NCBI RefSeq assembly: GCF_025753795.1
Contig: NZ_JAOWPS010000001.1
Coordinates: 1,860,001 to 1,924,000, forward strand
Direction of reading: 5' to 3'
Source: Mesorhizobium sp. YC-39
GTDB lineage: Bacteria; Pseudomonadota; Alphaproteobacteria; Rhizobiales; Rhizobiaceae
DNA: 64,000 bases
Part shown: one piece after another, positions 8,521 through 16,368 of the stretch
Numbering within the stretch: the first letter of the stretch is position 1
How the letters are laid out: the number at the start of each line of letters is the position of its first letter
Made by a program: the position numbers and the translations under genes
Notes under the pieces: model-generated
What the model was told of the DNA's origin: nothing
Seen by the model: the letters and a program-made list of their open reading frames with translations, nothing else
The model's database searches: none

Positions 8521-9504
8521 CTACTTCGCCACGCTCGCGTCGATGGCGGCTTCGTAGGGTATGTCCTTTTCGATCAGCTTGGCCGCCAGCGCTGCCTTGA
8601 CGATGCCGGGATAGGTGTCCGACTTGAACACGCCGTTCAGCGCCGCCTGGCTCTCGGCGACCGAATAATACGACACGCCGTCGAAGGCAGTCGCGAGATC
8701 CGCCGGTTCGGCGCCGACGCCCTTGGCGATGATAGCGCGGCCTTCCTCGGTGTGGGCTCGGTAATATTCGAGAGCCTGGTCCCAGCTTTTCAGCATGGCC
8801 TGCACCTGGCCGGGCTTGGTCTTGAGCGTTTCGTCGGGGATGGAGAGCACGTCGCTGATCAGGCCCGGCGCTTCGCCGGCTTCGGCCAGCACCTTGATGG
8901 TCTTGTCGGCCGCGACGGCTGCGGAAATGTACGGCTCATAGGTTACGGCCGCCGGCACGGTGCCGGAAATGATGGCCGTTCCAGCACTTGCGGCCGGCAT
9001 CGGCAGCACATTCACGTCATCGATGGTCATGCCGTTTTTCTGCAAGATGTAGTTCAACAAAAGATCGCTGGTTGAGCCCCGTTCGAAGGCAACCTGCTTG
9101 CCCTTCAGGTCGGCCACCGTCTTGATCTCGCTGTTGACCAGTATGGCATCGGCCTTGGTGCTGGCATCGAGCAGCAGCACGCCCTTGACCGGAAGGCCGG
9201 CCTGCACCTTGGCGAGCAGTTGCTGGATCGATTCATTGCCGCCATTGACCTGTCCGGCGGCAATCGCCGCGCCCATGTCCTTGTCTTCGACGAAGTTGGT
9301 CAGTTCGACGCCTTCCAGGCCGTTGGCTTTGAAGAAGCCCTTTTCCTGCGCGACGTACCACATGCCGTAGCCAAGCCAAGGCGAGATTGCGAGCTTGAAC
9401 ACGCCGGGCTCGACCGGCAGGTCCTGCGCCATGGCGGGCTGCGCCGCGGTTGCAATGGCCAACAGCGCTGCGGCGCCGACGAAACTGTTTCTGATGATTC
9501 CCAT
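8521..9504 (-). CDS. ABC transporter substrate-binding protein, NMT1/SsuA/TauA-like
   Basis: A 327-residue periplasmic binding protein. The start at 9504 has AAGGA about 8 nt upstream, and the N-terminus is a Sec signal peptide (IIRNSF, hydrophobic core, cleavage after AQPAMA). LAISPWLGYGMWYVAQEKGFFKANGL and GNESIQQLLAKVQAG, then FERGSTSDLLLNYIL, are typical of the nitrate/taurine/thiamine-precursor binding group. The frame extends upstream to 9774 without plausible signals. It partners the permease and ATPase at 3080-4721. The ligand is unknown; the group binds taurine, sulfonates, nitrate, pyrimidine precursors and aromatic acids. Confidence 0.9.
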   Translation of the reverse strand: MGIIRNSFVGAAALLAIATAAQPAMAQDLPVEPGVFKLAISPWLGYGMWYVAQEKGFFKANGLEGVELTNFVEDKDMGAAIAAGQVNGGNESIQQLLAKVQAGLPVKGVLLLDASTKADAILVNSEIKTVADLKGKQVAFERGSTSDLLLNYILQKNGMTIDDVNVLPMPAASAGTAIISGTVPAAVTYEPYISAAVAADKTIKVLAEAGEAPGLISDVLSIPDETLKTKPGQVQAMLKSWDQALEYYRAHTEEGRAIIAKGVGAEPADLATAFDGVSYYSVAESQAALNGVFKSDTYPGIVKAALAAKLIEKDIPYEAAIDASVAK

Positions 9505-9545
9505 GATACTGATCCTTGTTCCCATAGTGCGTTGCTGAACTGTAA

Positions 9546-11651
9546 TTACGCCGTCGAACCCGGTGTAGCCGCGGGGTGGCTCCCGTCTTGTTGTTGTTGC
9601 CCAGCCGGGTTCGGCTGGCTCTTTGCCGCCGCCAGATGCGTCAGCAAATTCAACGTGATCCTTCCGACGTCGTTCATGGCGCCGCCGCTTGGCAGCGCGC
9701 CGCACCAGGCGACCGAACTCGCTGAAAAGATCAGCCCTCCAGAGGGCAGGTAGCGCAATGTCATCTCCGCGCAACGACGCCCCTCACGCTCGGCCACTCC
9801 GCCCTCATACCAGCGCGTCGCGTCGTGGACGAAGCTGTCGGGAAAGCCCGTGGCGCGCGCGATGATGATCGTATCCGGGGATGTGCCCAGATGCGGGTCG
9901 GTGGCATCCACCTCATAGCCCGCGGCGCCTCCCAGAACGATGCCTTCGGTGCCGAAGGTTTCGTTGGTGACGCCGTCGAACAACCATGCCGCTGATGGTT
10001 CAAAACTCTGCGGCGTGCGCGTGAAGGGGCGCGCGCCGTCGAAGCCCATCAGCGAGATGGCCACGCCGGTCAGCGAGAATTCGCCGAGCCCGCTGGCACG
10101 AAGATGGCCGCCCGGCTCGTTGGTGATCGACAGCGACTGTTCGGCGATGCGCCCGTCCCAGGTGCGGCCCGCTTCGAGCGGCGAGCGCCGCAGTTCCATC
10201 AGATCGTCCTGGAACGCAACCTTGCCGGCAAAACCATTGCCGCCGAGATAGGCGATGCCGCCGCCCTGCGCTGCGAACTGGCGCAGCGCATGCTCCATCT
10301 CGGCTGACATGTATTCCGGATGACTGCCGGTGACGACGGCAGCATACCCCTCAAGGCCGGCGAGGCCGCGTTCGTGCAGATCGTGATCGGTGACGAGGTC
10401 GAAGGCGATACCGTTATTGTGGCAGAAGCGGAGGAGATGCAGGTCGACCGGCAGATTGTGCGGGCAGCCGCAGAGCGGATAATTGTAGTCGTCTCGCAGT
10501 GTCGCCTTCGGCTTCTTGTAGGAAGCAATCGATACGCCGCTCACATCGCTATGATAGTCGTAGAGCGACTTCAGATTGTTGTCGATCACGAAGCGGTGAC
10601 CGCGATCCTCGCACATCCATTCATAGAGATGCGCCGGCAGGAACTCGTCGGCATAGGCGAGATAGGTGGCGGTCGGCACCAGGAACAGCAGCGGCGAGCA
10701 CTGCTTGGAGGAAGCGACGAAAAAGACGATCCGCTCCGCTCCGCCCTCGTACTCGACCTCGAACGCATAGACGCCGGCTTCCGTCTCCGGGGGTATCTGC
10801 ACGCTATAGGAGGCGGGCCATTGCAGCGGTCCCATGTCGTCGTCATGGCAATGGACGGCATCGTAATGCGACGGCACCAACCTGGGATCGAAACTTGATC
10901 CATCCCAGCGGCGTGAAGTCATGCAGAAAGCAGGCTGATTGACCGCTTCCATGAGCAGGTCCGCGTCCGAGGAAGCGAGCGCACCTGACGGCAGGCGCGT
11001 GGGAAACGTCCAGGCAACCCGCCCGTTTCCAGTCTGTAGGGCGATAGACGAGAACTTGGCGTTCAAGGCCCTGATATCGTTCGACGCGCTCATTCCGAAG
11101 AGCACGTCGCCCGTCAGATGTTCCCAGGGCAGATCGAATTGACGATCCATGCGCAAGGGCGCGAGTAGATCATCCGCCTCGATGCGAAGAATGGTCCCGT
11201 CGCCATTCGAAAGGATCTCAATTTGCAACCAGATGTTTGCCGGCAAAGTCTCGGCGATCGGAATCTGTTGCCCGCCGTGCTCGAAGGTCAGGCTGCCGTC
11301 CCGCAGGCCAAGCCGGAAGGCGCTGGTTTCCACGAGCACCCTGAAGCCGTCGTTGCGTGTCAGGCAGACTTCGAAGGCGATGCCCTTGACCGGGGCGGCC
11401 TTGGCAAGCTCCGAAGCCGCGATCCTGAGGAACGATCCCTGCTCGAAATCACGCGGACAGGGCGCTTCCGCGGTCGCTTCCAGGCGCCAGTCCAGGAATT
11501 GGGGCGCCGGCGTATCCAGCCGAACCATACGCACGTTGCGTACAAGTGCCGCCGACGAAAGATGAAGGCTGACCGGCATTCCCGCAGGCGCGCTCCAGGG
11601 CACCGTATATCCCACGACGGTCATCGCGGCATGGTCGACCGGACGCCTCAT
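9546..11651 (-). CDS. N,N-dimethylformamidase large (beta) subunit-like hydrolase
   Basis: A 701-residue protein matching the DMFase beta-subunit family along its length. It has an N-terminal MTVVGYTVPWSAPAGMPVSLHLS segment, a LamG-like beta domain (about 100-215), and a C-terminal glutamine-amidotransferase-like core. In that core are PTATYLAYADE (Tyr330, Tyr333), LKSLYDYHSDVSG (Tyr364) and TGSHPEYMS (Glu446). From what I recall of DMFase, a single iron is held by two tyrosines and a glutamate; Tyr330 or Tyr333, Tyr364 and Glu446 are the likely equivalents. DMFase hydrolyses a formamide C-N bond. No small alpha subunit is nearby. The frame continues to 11801 through the operator, so I chose the ATG at 11651; 11624 is the alternative. 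It is the first gene of the operon, and its true substrate is unknown. Confidence 0.82.
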   Translation of the reverse strand: MRRPVDHAAMTVVGYTVPWSAPAGMPVSLHLSSAALVRNVRMVRLDTPAPQFLDWRLEATAEAPCPRDFEQGSFLRIAASELAKAAPVKGIAFEVCLTRNDGFRVLVETSAFRLGLRDGSLTFEHGGQQIPIAETLPANIWLQIEILSNGDGTILRIEADDLLAPLRMDRQFDLPWEHLTGDVLFGMSASNDIRALNAKFSSIALQTGNGRVAWTFPTRLPSGALASSDADLLMEAVNQPAFCMTSRRWDGSSFDPRLVPSHYDAVHCHDDDMGPLQWPASYSVQIPPETEAGVYAFEVEYEGGAERIVFFVASSKQCSPLLFLVPTATYLAYADEFLPAHLYEWMCEDRGHRFVIDNNLKSLYDYHSDVSGVSIASYKKPKATLRDDYNYPLCGCPHNLPVDLHLLRFCHNNGIAFDLVTDHDLHERGLAGLEGYAAVVTGSHPEYMSAEMEHALRQFAAQGGGIAYLGGNGFAGKVAFQDDLMELRRSPLEAGRTWDGRIAEQSLSITNEPGGHLRASGLGEFSLTGVAISLMGFDGARPFTRTPQSFEPSAAWLFDGVTNETFGTEGIVLGGAAGYEVDATDPHLGTSPDTIIIARATGFPDSFVHDATRWYEGGVAEREGRRCAEMTLRYLPSGGLIFSASSVAWCGALPSGGAMNDVGRITLNLLTHLAAAKSQPNPAGQQQQDGSHPAATPGSTA

Positions 11652-11719
11652 CCTTGCGGGTTTCTCCGCATTGATGCCGGTCGGCACAACCTTCTTCGTG
11701 GCAAGTTCGACAAATTGAT

Positions 11720-11790
11720 CATACCCCTGTTCTTTTTGATTTACTCTACTGGTATCGTTTCTCGGGGGTATATACCCCCATTGGGGTATG
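11720..11790. promoter_or_regulatory. Cluster of GGGGTAT half-sites: probable operator of the LuxR-type regulator
   Basis: The gap between the divergent hydrolase operon and luxR-type gene holds CATACCCC (11720-11727), a perfect 16-bp palindrome of GGGGG, TATATA and CCCCC (11764-11779), and GGGGTATG (11783-11790). That is four copies of one half-site in two inverted pairs. The last copy overlaps the ribosome-binding region of the regulator gene. This suggests joint control of both directions and autoregulation. The binding protein is inferred from position. Confidence 0.6.
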
Positions 11791-11791
11791 A

Positions 11792-12592
11792 TTGGTGACA
11801 AATACCGTTCTCGGAAGCCTGGCGCATGTGATCGGCACGATCGGCAAGCGTGATTTCTATCCCGCCGTCACCGAGTACCTCCACCGTTGCCTCAACTACG
11901 ACAATGTGATCGTGATCGTCTTCTCAGGCGCCGCCGTGCCGGCCGTGCTGTACAAGAAGATCTACGGGCCGGACGTGTTTCGTTACCTCGCCGAGCAATA
12001 TTTGCCGGCAGCCTATCTGCTTGACCCGATCTACCATTTTCATCTGAGGCGCGGAGAGCCCGGGCTCTATCGCCTGCTTGATGTCGCGCCCGATCAGTTC
12101 CGCCGCAGCCGATACTTCAAATGGTATTACGGACGGATCGGCATAACCGATGAGATTTCCGTGGTTCTGCCGATCGGCGAGAGCGCCACGATCACGATCT
12201 CGATGGGTAAGGACGGCTCTTCCGGCCAGGTCTTTTCCCAGAAGGTCGAGGAATGTCTGCGATCGCATGAACCAGTGATCATGTCGCTGCTGAGAGCCCA
12301 TTGGGTCGCTTCCGAGGCCCCGCCTGCGATCGAGGCGCGCTCCATGTCGATCACCGACGGTCTCATCGCCGCGATGCGCCGGCACCACGGCGTGTTGCTG
12401 AGCAAACGCCAGGCGGAAGTCGCACTGCTCATTCTCCAGGGGCACTCCTCGCCGTCGATCGGTCTGCATCTCGGTGTGAGCCCGCAGACGGTGAAGGTCT
12501 TCCGCAAGCAGCTCTACAACAAGTGCAGCCTGTCCTCGCAGGCGGAGCTCTTTGCGCTGATGATGCCGATCCTCGAGCGGGCAACCAGCTAG
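11792..12592 (+). CDS. LuxR-family transcriptional regulator
   Basis: A protein of about 266 residues. The C-terminal 65 or so residues form a GerE/LuxR helix-turn-helix (LSKRQAEVALLILQGHSSPSIGLHLGVSPQTVKVFRKQL). The N-terminal 190 residues form an unassigned sensor-like domain that lacks an obvious receiver Asp-Lys pattern or the autoinducer-domain Trp/Asp signature, so the signal may be a metabolite. The start is a TTG at 11792 or the adjacent GTG at 11795, with GGGG a few bases upstream. It is divergent from the dimethylformamidase-like operon and probably controls it. The product class is certain; the ligand is not. Confidence 0.88.
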   Translation: MVTNTVLGSLAHVIGTIGKRDFYPAVTEYLHRCLNYDNVIVIVFSGAAVPAVLYKKIYGPDVFRYLAEQYLPAAYLLDPIYHFHLRRGEPGLYRLLDVAPDQFRRSRYFKWYYGRIGITDEISVVLPIGESATITISMGKDGSSGQVFSQKVEECLRSHEPVIMSLLRAHWVASEAPPAIEARSMSITDGLIAAMRRHHGVLLSKRQAEVALLILQGHSSPSIGLHLGVSPQTVKVFRKQLYNKCSLSSQAELFALMMPILERATS

Positions 12593-12717
12593 GCTTCCCT
12601 GCGGCAAGGAAGGCCGCCAGGCTGACGTCGTTCGGGTGGCTTGGCAAATTCAACCCGACGTATGCGAAGGGAACCAGCCGCTTGCCACACACACGGCGCT
12701 TGACTTCAGCGAAACCT

Positions 12718-12754
12718 TATGAAAAATTTTGCATTAACTGATAAAAATATCATA
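12718..12754. promoter_or_regulatory. AT-rich promoter/operator region of eryD
   Basis: Immediately upstream of eryD the GC content drops. TATGA and TCATA form the ends of an imperfect inverted repeat containing AAAATTTT and GATAAAAATATC. This is a plausible promoter with a site for SorC-type autoregulation. No canonical -35/-10 pair can be assigned with confidence. The rest of the 170-bp gap (12593-12717) shows nothing. Confidence 0.35.
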
Positions 12755-12762
12755 GGGCGGAA

Positions 12763-13737
12763 ATGGTTGGTTTTGGCAACGGTCTCCTGCGCGACGATGA
12801 AACCAGCATGGCGACACGGGCCGCCTGGCTTCATTACGCCGGCGGGCTGACCCAGTCGGAGGTCGCCAAGCGGCTCGGTCTGACCAGCCTCAAGGCGCAT
12901 CGCCTCATCACCAAGGCCAATCAGGAAGGCCTGGTCAAAGTCTATATCGACGGCGAAGTGTCGGAATGCGTCGCGCTCGAAGACGAATTGTCCGGACGAT
13001 ACGGCCTCGACTATTGCGAAGTCGTCCCGGATTTCGATGCGGAAGAATTGCCGCTCAAGGCGCTCGGCATCGCCGGCGCGCAGTTTCTCAAGCGTGAGAT
13101 CGAGCGCGGCGGGAACACGTTGATCGGCGTCGGCCATGGCCGCACGCTGGCCGCCTGCGTGGAATATCTGCCGCGCATAGCGGCCGACGGGATCCGCTTC
13201 GTTTCGCTGCTCGGCGGCTTGACGCGCAAGTTCTCGGCCAACCCTCACGACGTCATTCATCGTTTGGCCGAACGCACCGGCGCGGAAGCCTATGTCATGC
13301 CGGTGCCGATGTTCGCCAACACGGTCGAGGATCGCGCCGTGCTGCTCGGGCAGAAGGGCATCAGCGAGGTCTTCGATCTCGCCAGATCGGCTGACCTGCT
13401 CATTGCCGGCATCGGCACCGCCGAGCGCGAGGCCTCGCTGGTCGCCACCGGCATGATCGAGAAGGGCGAGATGGAAGAGACCCGTCGCAACGGAGCCGTC
13501 GGCGAACTGCTCGGTCATTTCTTCGACGAGGGCGGCAGGCCGGTGGCAACGACGGTTTCCAGCCGGGCGCTGGCGCTGGCGCGCGAAGATATCAGCAATC
13601 GCAGGATTGTCGCCGTTGCCGGCGGCAAGGTGAAGGTTCGTGCCATCAAATCGGTGTTGGAGGGCCGCTATCTCAAGGGCCTGGTCACCGATGAGCGGAC
13701 GGCGCGAGCGCTCGTGGGAGAAACGCCGGTCGGGTAG
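12763..13737 (+). CDS. eryD: SorC-family sugar-responsive regulator, EryD type
   Basis: A 324-residue SorC/DeoR-type regulator. The N-terminal helix-turn-helix (AAWLHYAGGLTQSEVAKRLGLTSLKAHRLITKANQ, about 25-60) is followed by a sugar-binding domain with GVGHGRTLAACVEYLP, VSLLGGLTRK and the C-terminal VAGGKVKVRAIKSVLEGRYLKGLVTDE. In Brucella and rhizobia EryD represses the erythritol operon and is relieved by erythritol. It lies directly before a polyol ABC importer and eryA/eryB/eryC on the same strand, which supports the name. It may be co-transcribed with the importer, 44 bp downstream. Confidence 0.85.
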   Translation: MVGFGNGLLRDDETSMATRAAWLHYAGGLTQSEVAKRLGLTSLKAHRLITKANQEGLVKVYIDGEVSECVALEDELSGRYGLDYCEVVPDFDAEELPLKALGIAGAQFLKREIERGGNTLIGVGHGRTLAACVEYLPRIAADGIRFVSLLGGLTRKFSANPHDVIHRLAERTGAEAYVMPVPMFANTVEDRAVLLGQKGISEVFDLARSADLLIAGIGTAEREASLVATGMIEKGEMEETRRNGAVGELLGHFFDEGGRPVATTVSSRALALAREDISNRRIVAVAGGKVKVRAIKSVLEGRYLKGLVTDERTARALVGETPVG

Positions 13738-13781
13738 CCGGCAACATCCAAGTTGAAACTACCCTGTGGAGGAGAAGAAAA

Positions 13782-15227
13782 ATGCATGAGAAAGAAAAAG
13801 ACCTGATCGACGCGTTCCTGCGCGGACAAGTCGATCGTCGTGGGCTGATCAAGGGCCTTGGCGCAATGGGCCTTGCCGCCGGCACGGCCGGCACGCTGCT
13901 CAATCTGGGGCAGACCCGCGCGCTTGCCGCGGATTTCGACTGGCAGGCGCACAAGGGCAAGACCATCAAGCTCTTGCTCAACAAGCATCCTTATGCGGAT
14001 GCGATGATCGCCAACCTCGAAAACTTCAAGAAGTTGACCGGTATGGAAGTCGTCTATGACGTGTTTCCGGAGGACGTCTACTTCGACAAGGTCACCGCCG
14101 CGCTATCGGCCAGTTCGCCCGAATATGATGCGTTCATGACCGGCGCCTACATGACCTGGACATACGGCCCGGCCGGGTGGATCACCGACCTCAACGAGTG
14201 GATCAAGGACCCGGCCAAGACCAACCCGAACTATGCCTGGGACGACTTCCTGCCCGGCGTCAGGAAGTCCTGCGCCTGGAACGGCCAGCCTGGCGGCGCG
14301 CTCGGTTCCGAGGACGCCAAGCAGTGGTGCATTCCGTGGGGCTTCGAACAGAACAACATCACCTACAACAAGGGCATGTTCGACAAGGCCGGCGTCGCCG
14401 TTCCCGGCAATATGGACGAGATGGTCGCCGCGGCGGCCAAGCTCACCAAGGACGTCGGTGGCGGTGTCTACGGCATCGGCGTGCGCGGCTCGCGCTCCTG
14501 GGCGACGATCCACCCGGGCTTCCTGTCGGCCTACGCCAATTTCGACCAGAAGGATTTGAACCTGTCGGCCGACGGCAAATTGTCGGCTGCCATGAACACC
14601 ACCGAATCCAAGGCCTTCCACAAGCAATGGGTGCAGATGATCCAGGAAAGCGGCCCGAAGGACTGGTCGACCTACACCTGGTATCAGGTCGGCACCGATC
14701 TCGGCGCCGGCGCCTCGGCGATGATCTTCGACGCCGACATCCTCGGCTACTTCATGAATGGCGGCGACAACAAGATGGCCGGCAAGCTGGCCTTCGCCGC
14801 CTTCAAGGCCAATCCCGCGGCCAAGGCGCCGACGCCCAACATCTGGATCTGGTCGCTGTCGATGTCCAACTTCTCCAAGGACAAGGACGCTACCTGGTAC
14901 TTCATGCAATGGGCATCCGGACCAGAGCATGCCTTGTTCGGCGCCACCAAGATGGATTTCGTCAATCCGGTCCGTCAGTCGGTCTGGAAGGACGAGGTGT
15001 TCCGCGAGAAGCTGAACAAGAGCTACCCGGGCTATGTCGAGATGTTCGACGTCTCGGCGCCCGGCGCCAGCATCAAGTTCACGCCGCAGCCGCTGTTCTT
15101 CGACCTCACCACCGAATGGGCGGCGACGTTGCAGAAAATGGTGGCCAAGGAAGTGCCGGTCGACGAAGGCCTGGACAAGCTGGCCGAGAGCATCAACGGC
15201 CAGCTCAAGGAAGCCGGCCTCGGCTAA
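13782..15227 (+). CDS. Polyol (erythritol-type) ABC transporter substrate-binding protein
   Basis: A 481-residue family-1 extracellular binding protein. The N-terminus RRGLIKGLGAMGLAAGTAGTLL with cleavage after ALAA looks like a twin-arginine signal peptide. The ribosome site GGAGGAG is clear. The mature protein has the maltose/glycerol-phosphate-binding fold, with WGFEQNNITYNKGMFDKAG and SNFSKDKDATWYFMQWASGPEH. It is the first gene of a five-gene importer placed between eryD and eryA, equivalent in position to the MptABCDE polyol transporter of rhizobia (erythritol, adonitol, arabitol). Two hairpins follow the gene and probably raise its expression relative to the permeases. The ligand is inferred from context. 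Confidence 0.87.
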   Translation: MHEKEKDLIDAFLRGQVDRRGLIKGLGAMGLAAGTAGTLLNLGQTRALAADFDWQAHKGKTIKLLLNKHPYADAMIANLENFKKLTGMEVVYDVFPEDVYFDKVTAALSASSPEYDAFMTGAYMTWTYGPAGWITDLNEWIKDPAKTNPNYAWDDFLPGVRKSCAWNGQPGGALGSEDAKQWCIPWGFEQNNITYNKGMFDKAGVAVPGNMDEMVAAAAKLTKDVGGGVYGIGVRGSRSWATIHPGFLSAYANFDQKDLNLSADGKLSAAMNTTESKAFHKQWVQMIQESGPKDWSTYTWYQVGTDLGAGASAMIFDADILGYFMNGGDNKMAGKLAFAAFKANPAAKAPTPNIWIWSLSMSNFSKDKDATWYFMQWASGPEHALFGATKMDFVNPVRQSVWKDEVFREKLNKSYPGYVEMFDVSAPGASIKFTPQPLFFDLTTEWAATLQKMVAKEVPVDEGLDKLAESINGQLKEAGLG

Positions 15228-15277
15228 TGCATGTCGCGCAAAAGTGCGCAGCGCTTTTGCGACAACGACATGCATTA
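15225..15277. repeat. Long palindromic intergenic element (nested hairpin)
   Basis: A 12-bp perfect inverted repeat (TAATGCATGTCG at 15225-15236, its complement at 15266-15277) encloses a second repeat (CGCAAAAG and CTTTTGCG arms). It begins with the stop codon of the binding-protein gene. Elements with this sequence style recur in Mesorhizobium intergenic regions, as far as I remember. Here it could stabilise the upstream message. Confidence 0.6.
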
Positions 15278-15292
15278 ACAACAAGCCACTGC

Positions 15293-15320
15293 GAGGCTGG
15301 CCTGCCTGCTGGCCAGCCTC
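15293..15320 (+). terminator. Hairpin between the binding-protein and permease genes
   Basis: GAGGCTGGC (15293-15301) and GCCAGCCTC (15312-15320) form a perfect 9-bp stem with a 10-nt loop. There is no T run, so it is more likely an RNA-stabilising or attenuating hairpin than a full terminator. The remaining gap to 15435 shows nothing else. Confidence 0.4.
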
Positions 15321-15435
15321 ACGATGTTGAATGGTTGCGACGCGGTGCCGAGCGGCGCCGCCATTCGCCCGACCGGCCGCCTTGCTCCCTTGGGCGGCCG
15401 GCAGGGCGAAGCACAGGGATGACGGGTGAGCCACG

Positions 15436-16359
15436 ATGACTGCGGCGACAATGCAAAGAAACAGACCGTCCGGCTTCAGGATCAGCAAGCGGGTGCTGCC
15501 CTATGTGCTCAGCCTGCCGGCCTTGCTCGTCTGCATCGGCATCCTGATCCCGTTCTTCACCTCGGTGGTCTATTCGTTCCAGCGCTACCGGCTGAGCCAG
15601 CCCTGGGCGCGGCAGTTCAACTGGGGCGACAACTACATCTCCTTCTTCACCGATCCGAAGTTCTGGAACACGCTCCAGGTCTCGCTGCTCTATGCGGGCA
15701 TCACCGTCCTGCTCGAACTGCTGCTCGGCCTTGCCATCGCCATGCTGCTGCAGAAGCGCTCGACGCTGAACAACTTCATCTCGATCATGCTGTTGATGCC
15801 ATTGATGACGGCGCCCGCACTTGCCGCCCTGATGTGGAAGCTGATGACCAATCCCGGCTTCGGCGTGCTGAGCTATCTGGCCAGCCTCATCGGCCTGCAG
15901 GATTTCCGCTGGGCCTCGTCGCCGTCGACCGCACTTTTCACCGTCGTGCTGGTCGATATCTGGGTCTACACGCCGTTCATCATGATCCTGCTGCTTGCCG
16001 GGTTGCGCAGCCTGCCGACGCAGCCCTTCGAGGCGGCGGCACTTGATGGCGTGCCCAGGAGCTTCGTGTTCTTTCGCATCACTCTGCCGATGCTGACGCC
16101 CTATATCCTGACGGCGACGCTGTTTCGTCTGCTCGATTCCATCCAGCAGTTCGACATCATCTACGCCATGACTCAAGGCGGGCCTGGCGACACGCTGACC
16201 GTCTTCCAAGTCGAGGCCTATCTCAACTTCTTCCAGTCGACCAATGTCGGCCGCTCGGCGGCGCTGATGATCATCCTGTGGGCGATCACCTATTTCCTGT
16301 CCAACATCTTCATCAAGAACTGGCTGCGCCTGCGCGAGCGCGCCCGTGGCCTGGCATAG
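15436..16359 (+). CDS. Polyol ABC transporter permease (MalF/UgpA type)
   Basis: A 307-residue inner-membrane permease with six predicted membrane segments. The EAA loop (EAAALDGVPRSFVFFRITLPML) is near residues 200-220. It is paired with the MalG-type permease 9 bp downstream. Start at 15436; the internal ATG at 15451 is also possible because neither has a strong ribosome site. The gene belongs to the importer inserted between eryD and eryA and would translocate erythritol or a similar polyol. Confidence 0.9.
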   Translation: MTAATMQRNRPSGFRISKRVLPYVLSLPALLVCIGILIPFFTSVVYSFQRYRLSQPWARQFNWGDNYISFFTDPKFWNTLQVSLLYAGITVLLELLLGLAIAMLLQKRSTLNNFISIMLLMPLMTAPALAALMWKLMTNPGFGVLSYLASLIGLQDFRWASSPSTALFTVVLVDIWVYTPFIMILLLAGLRSLPTQPFEAAALDGVPRSFVFFRITLPMLTPYILTATLFRLLDSIQQFDIIYAMTQGGPGDTLTVFQVEAYLNFFQSTNVGRSAALMIILWAITYFLSNIFIKNWLRLRERARGLA

Positions 16360-16368
16360 GAGGCCGGG

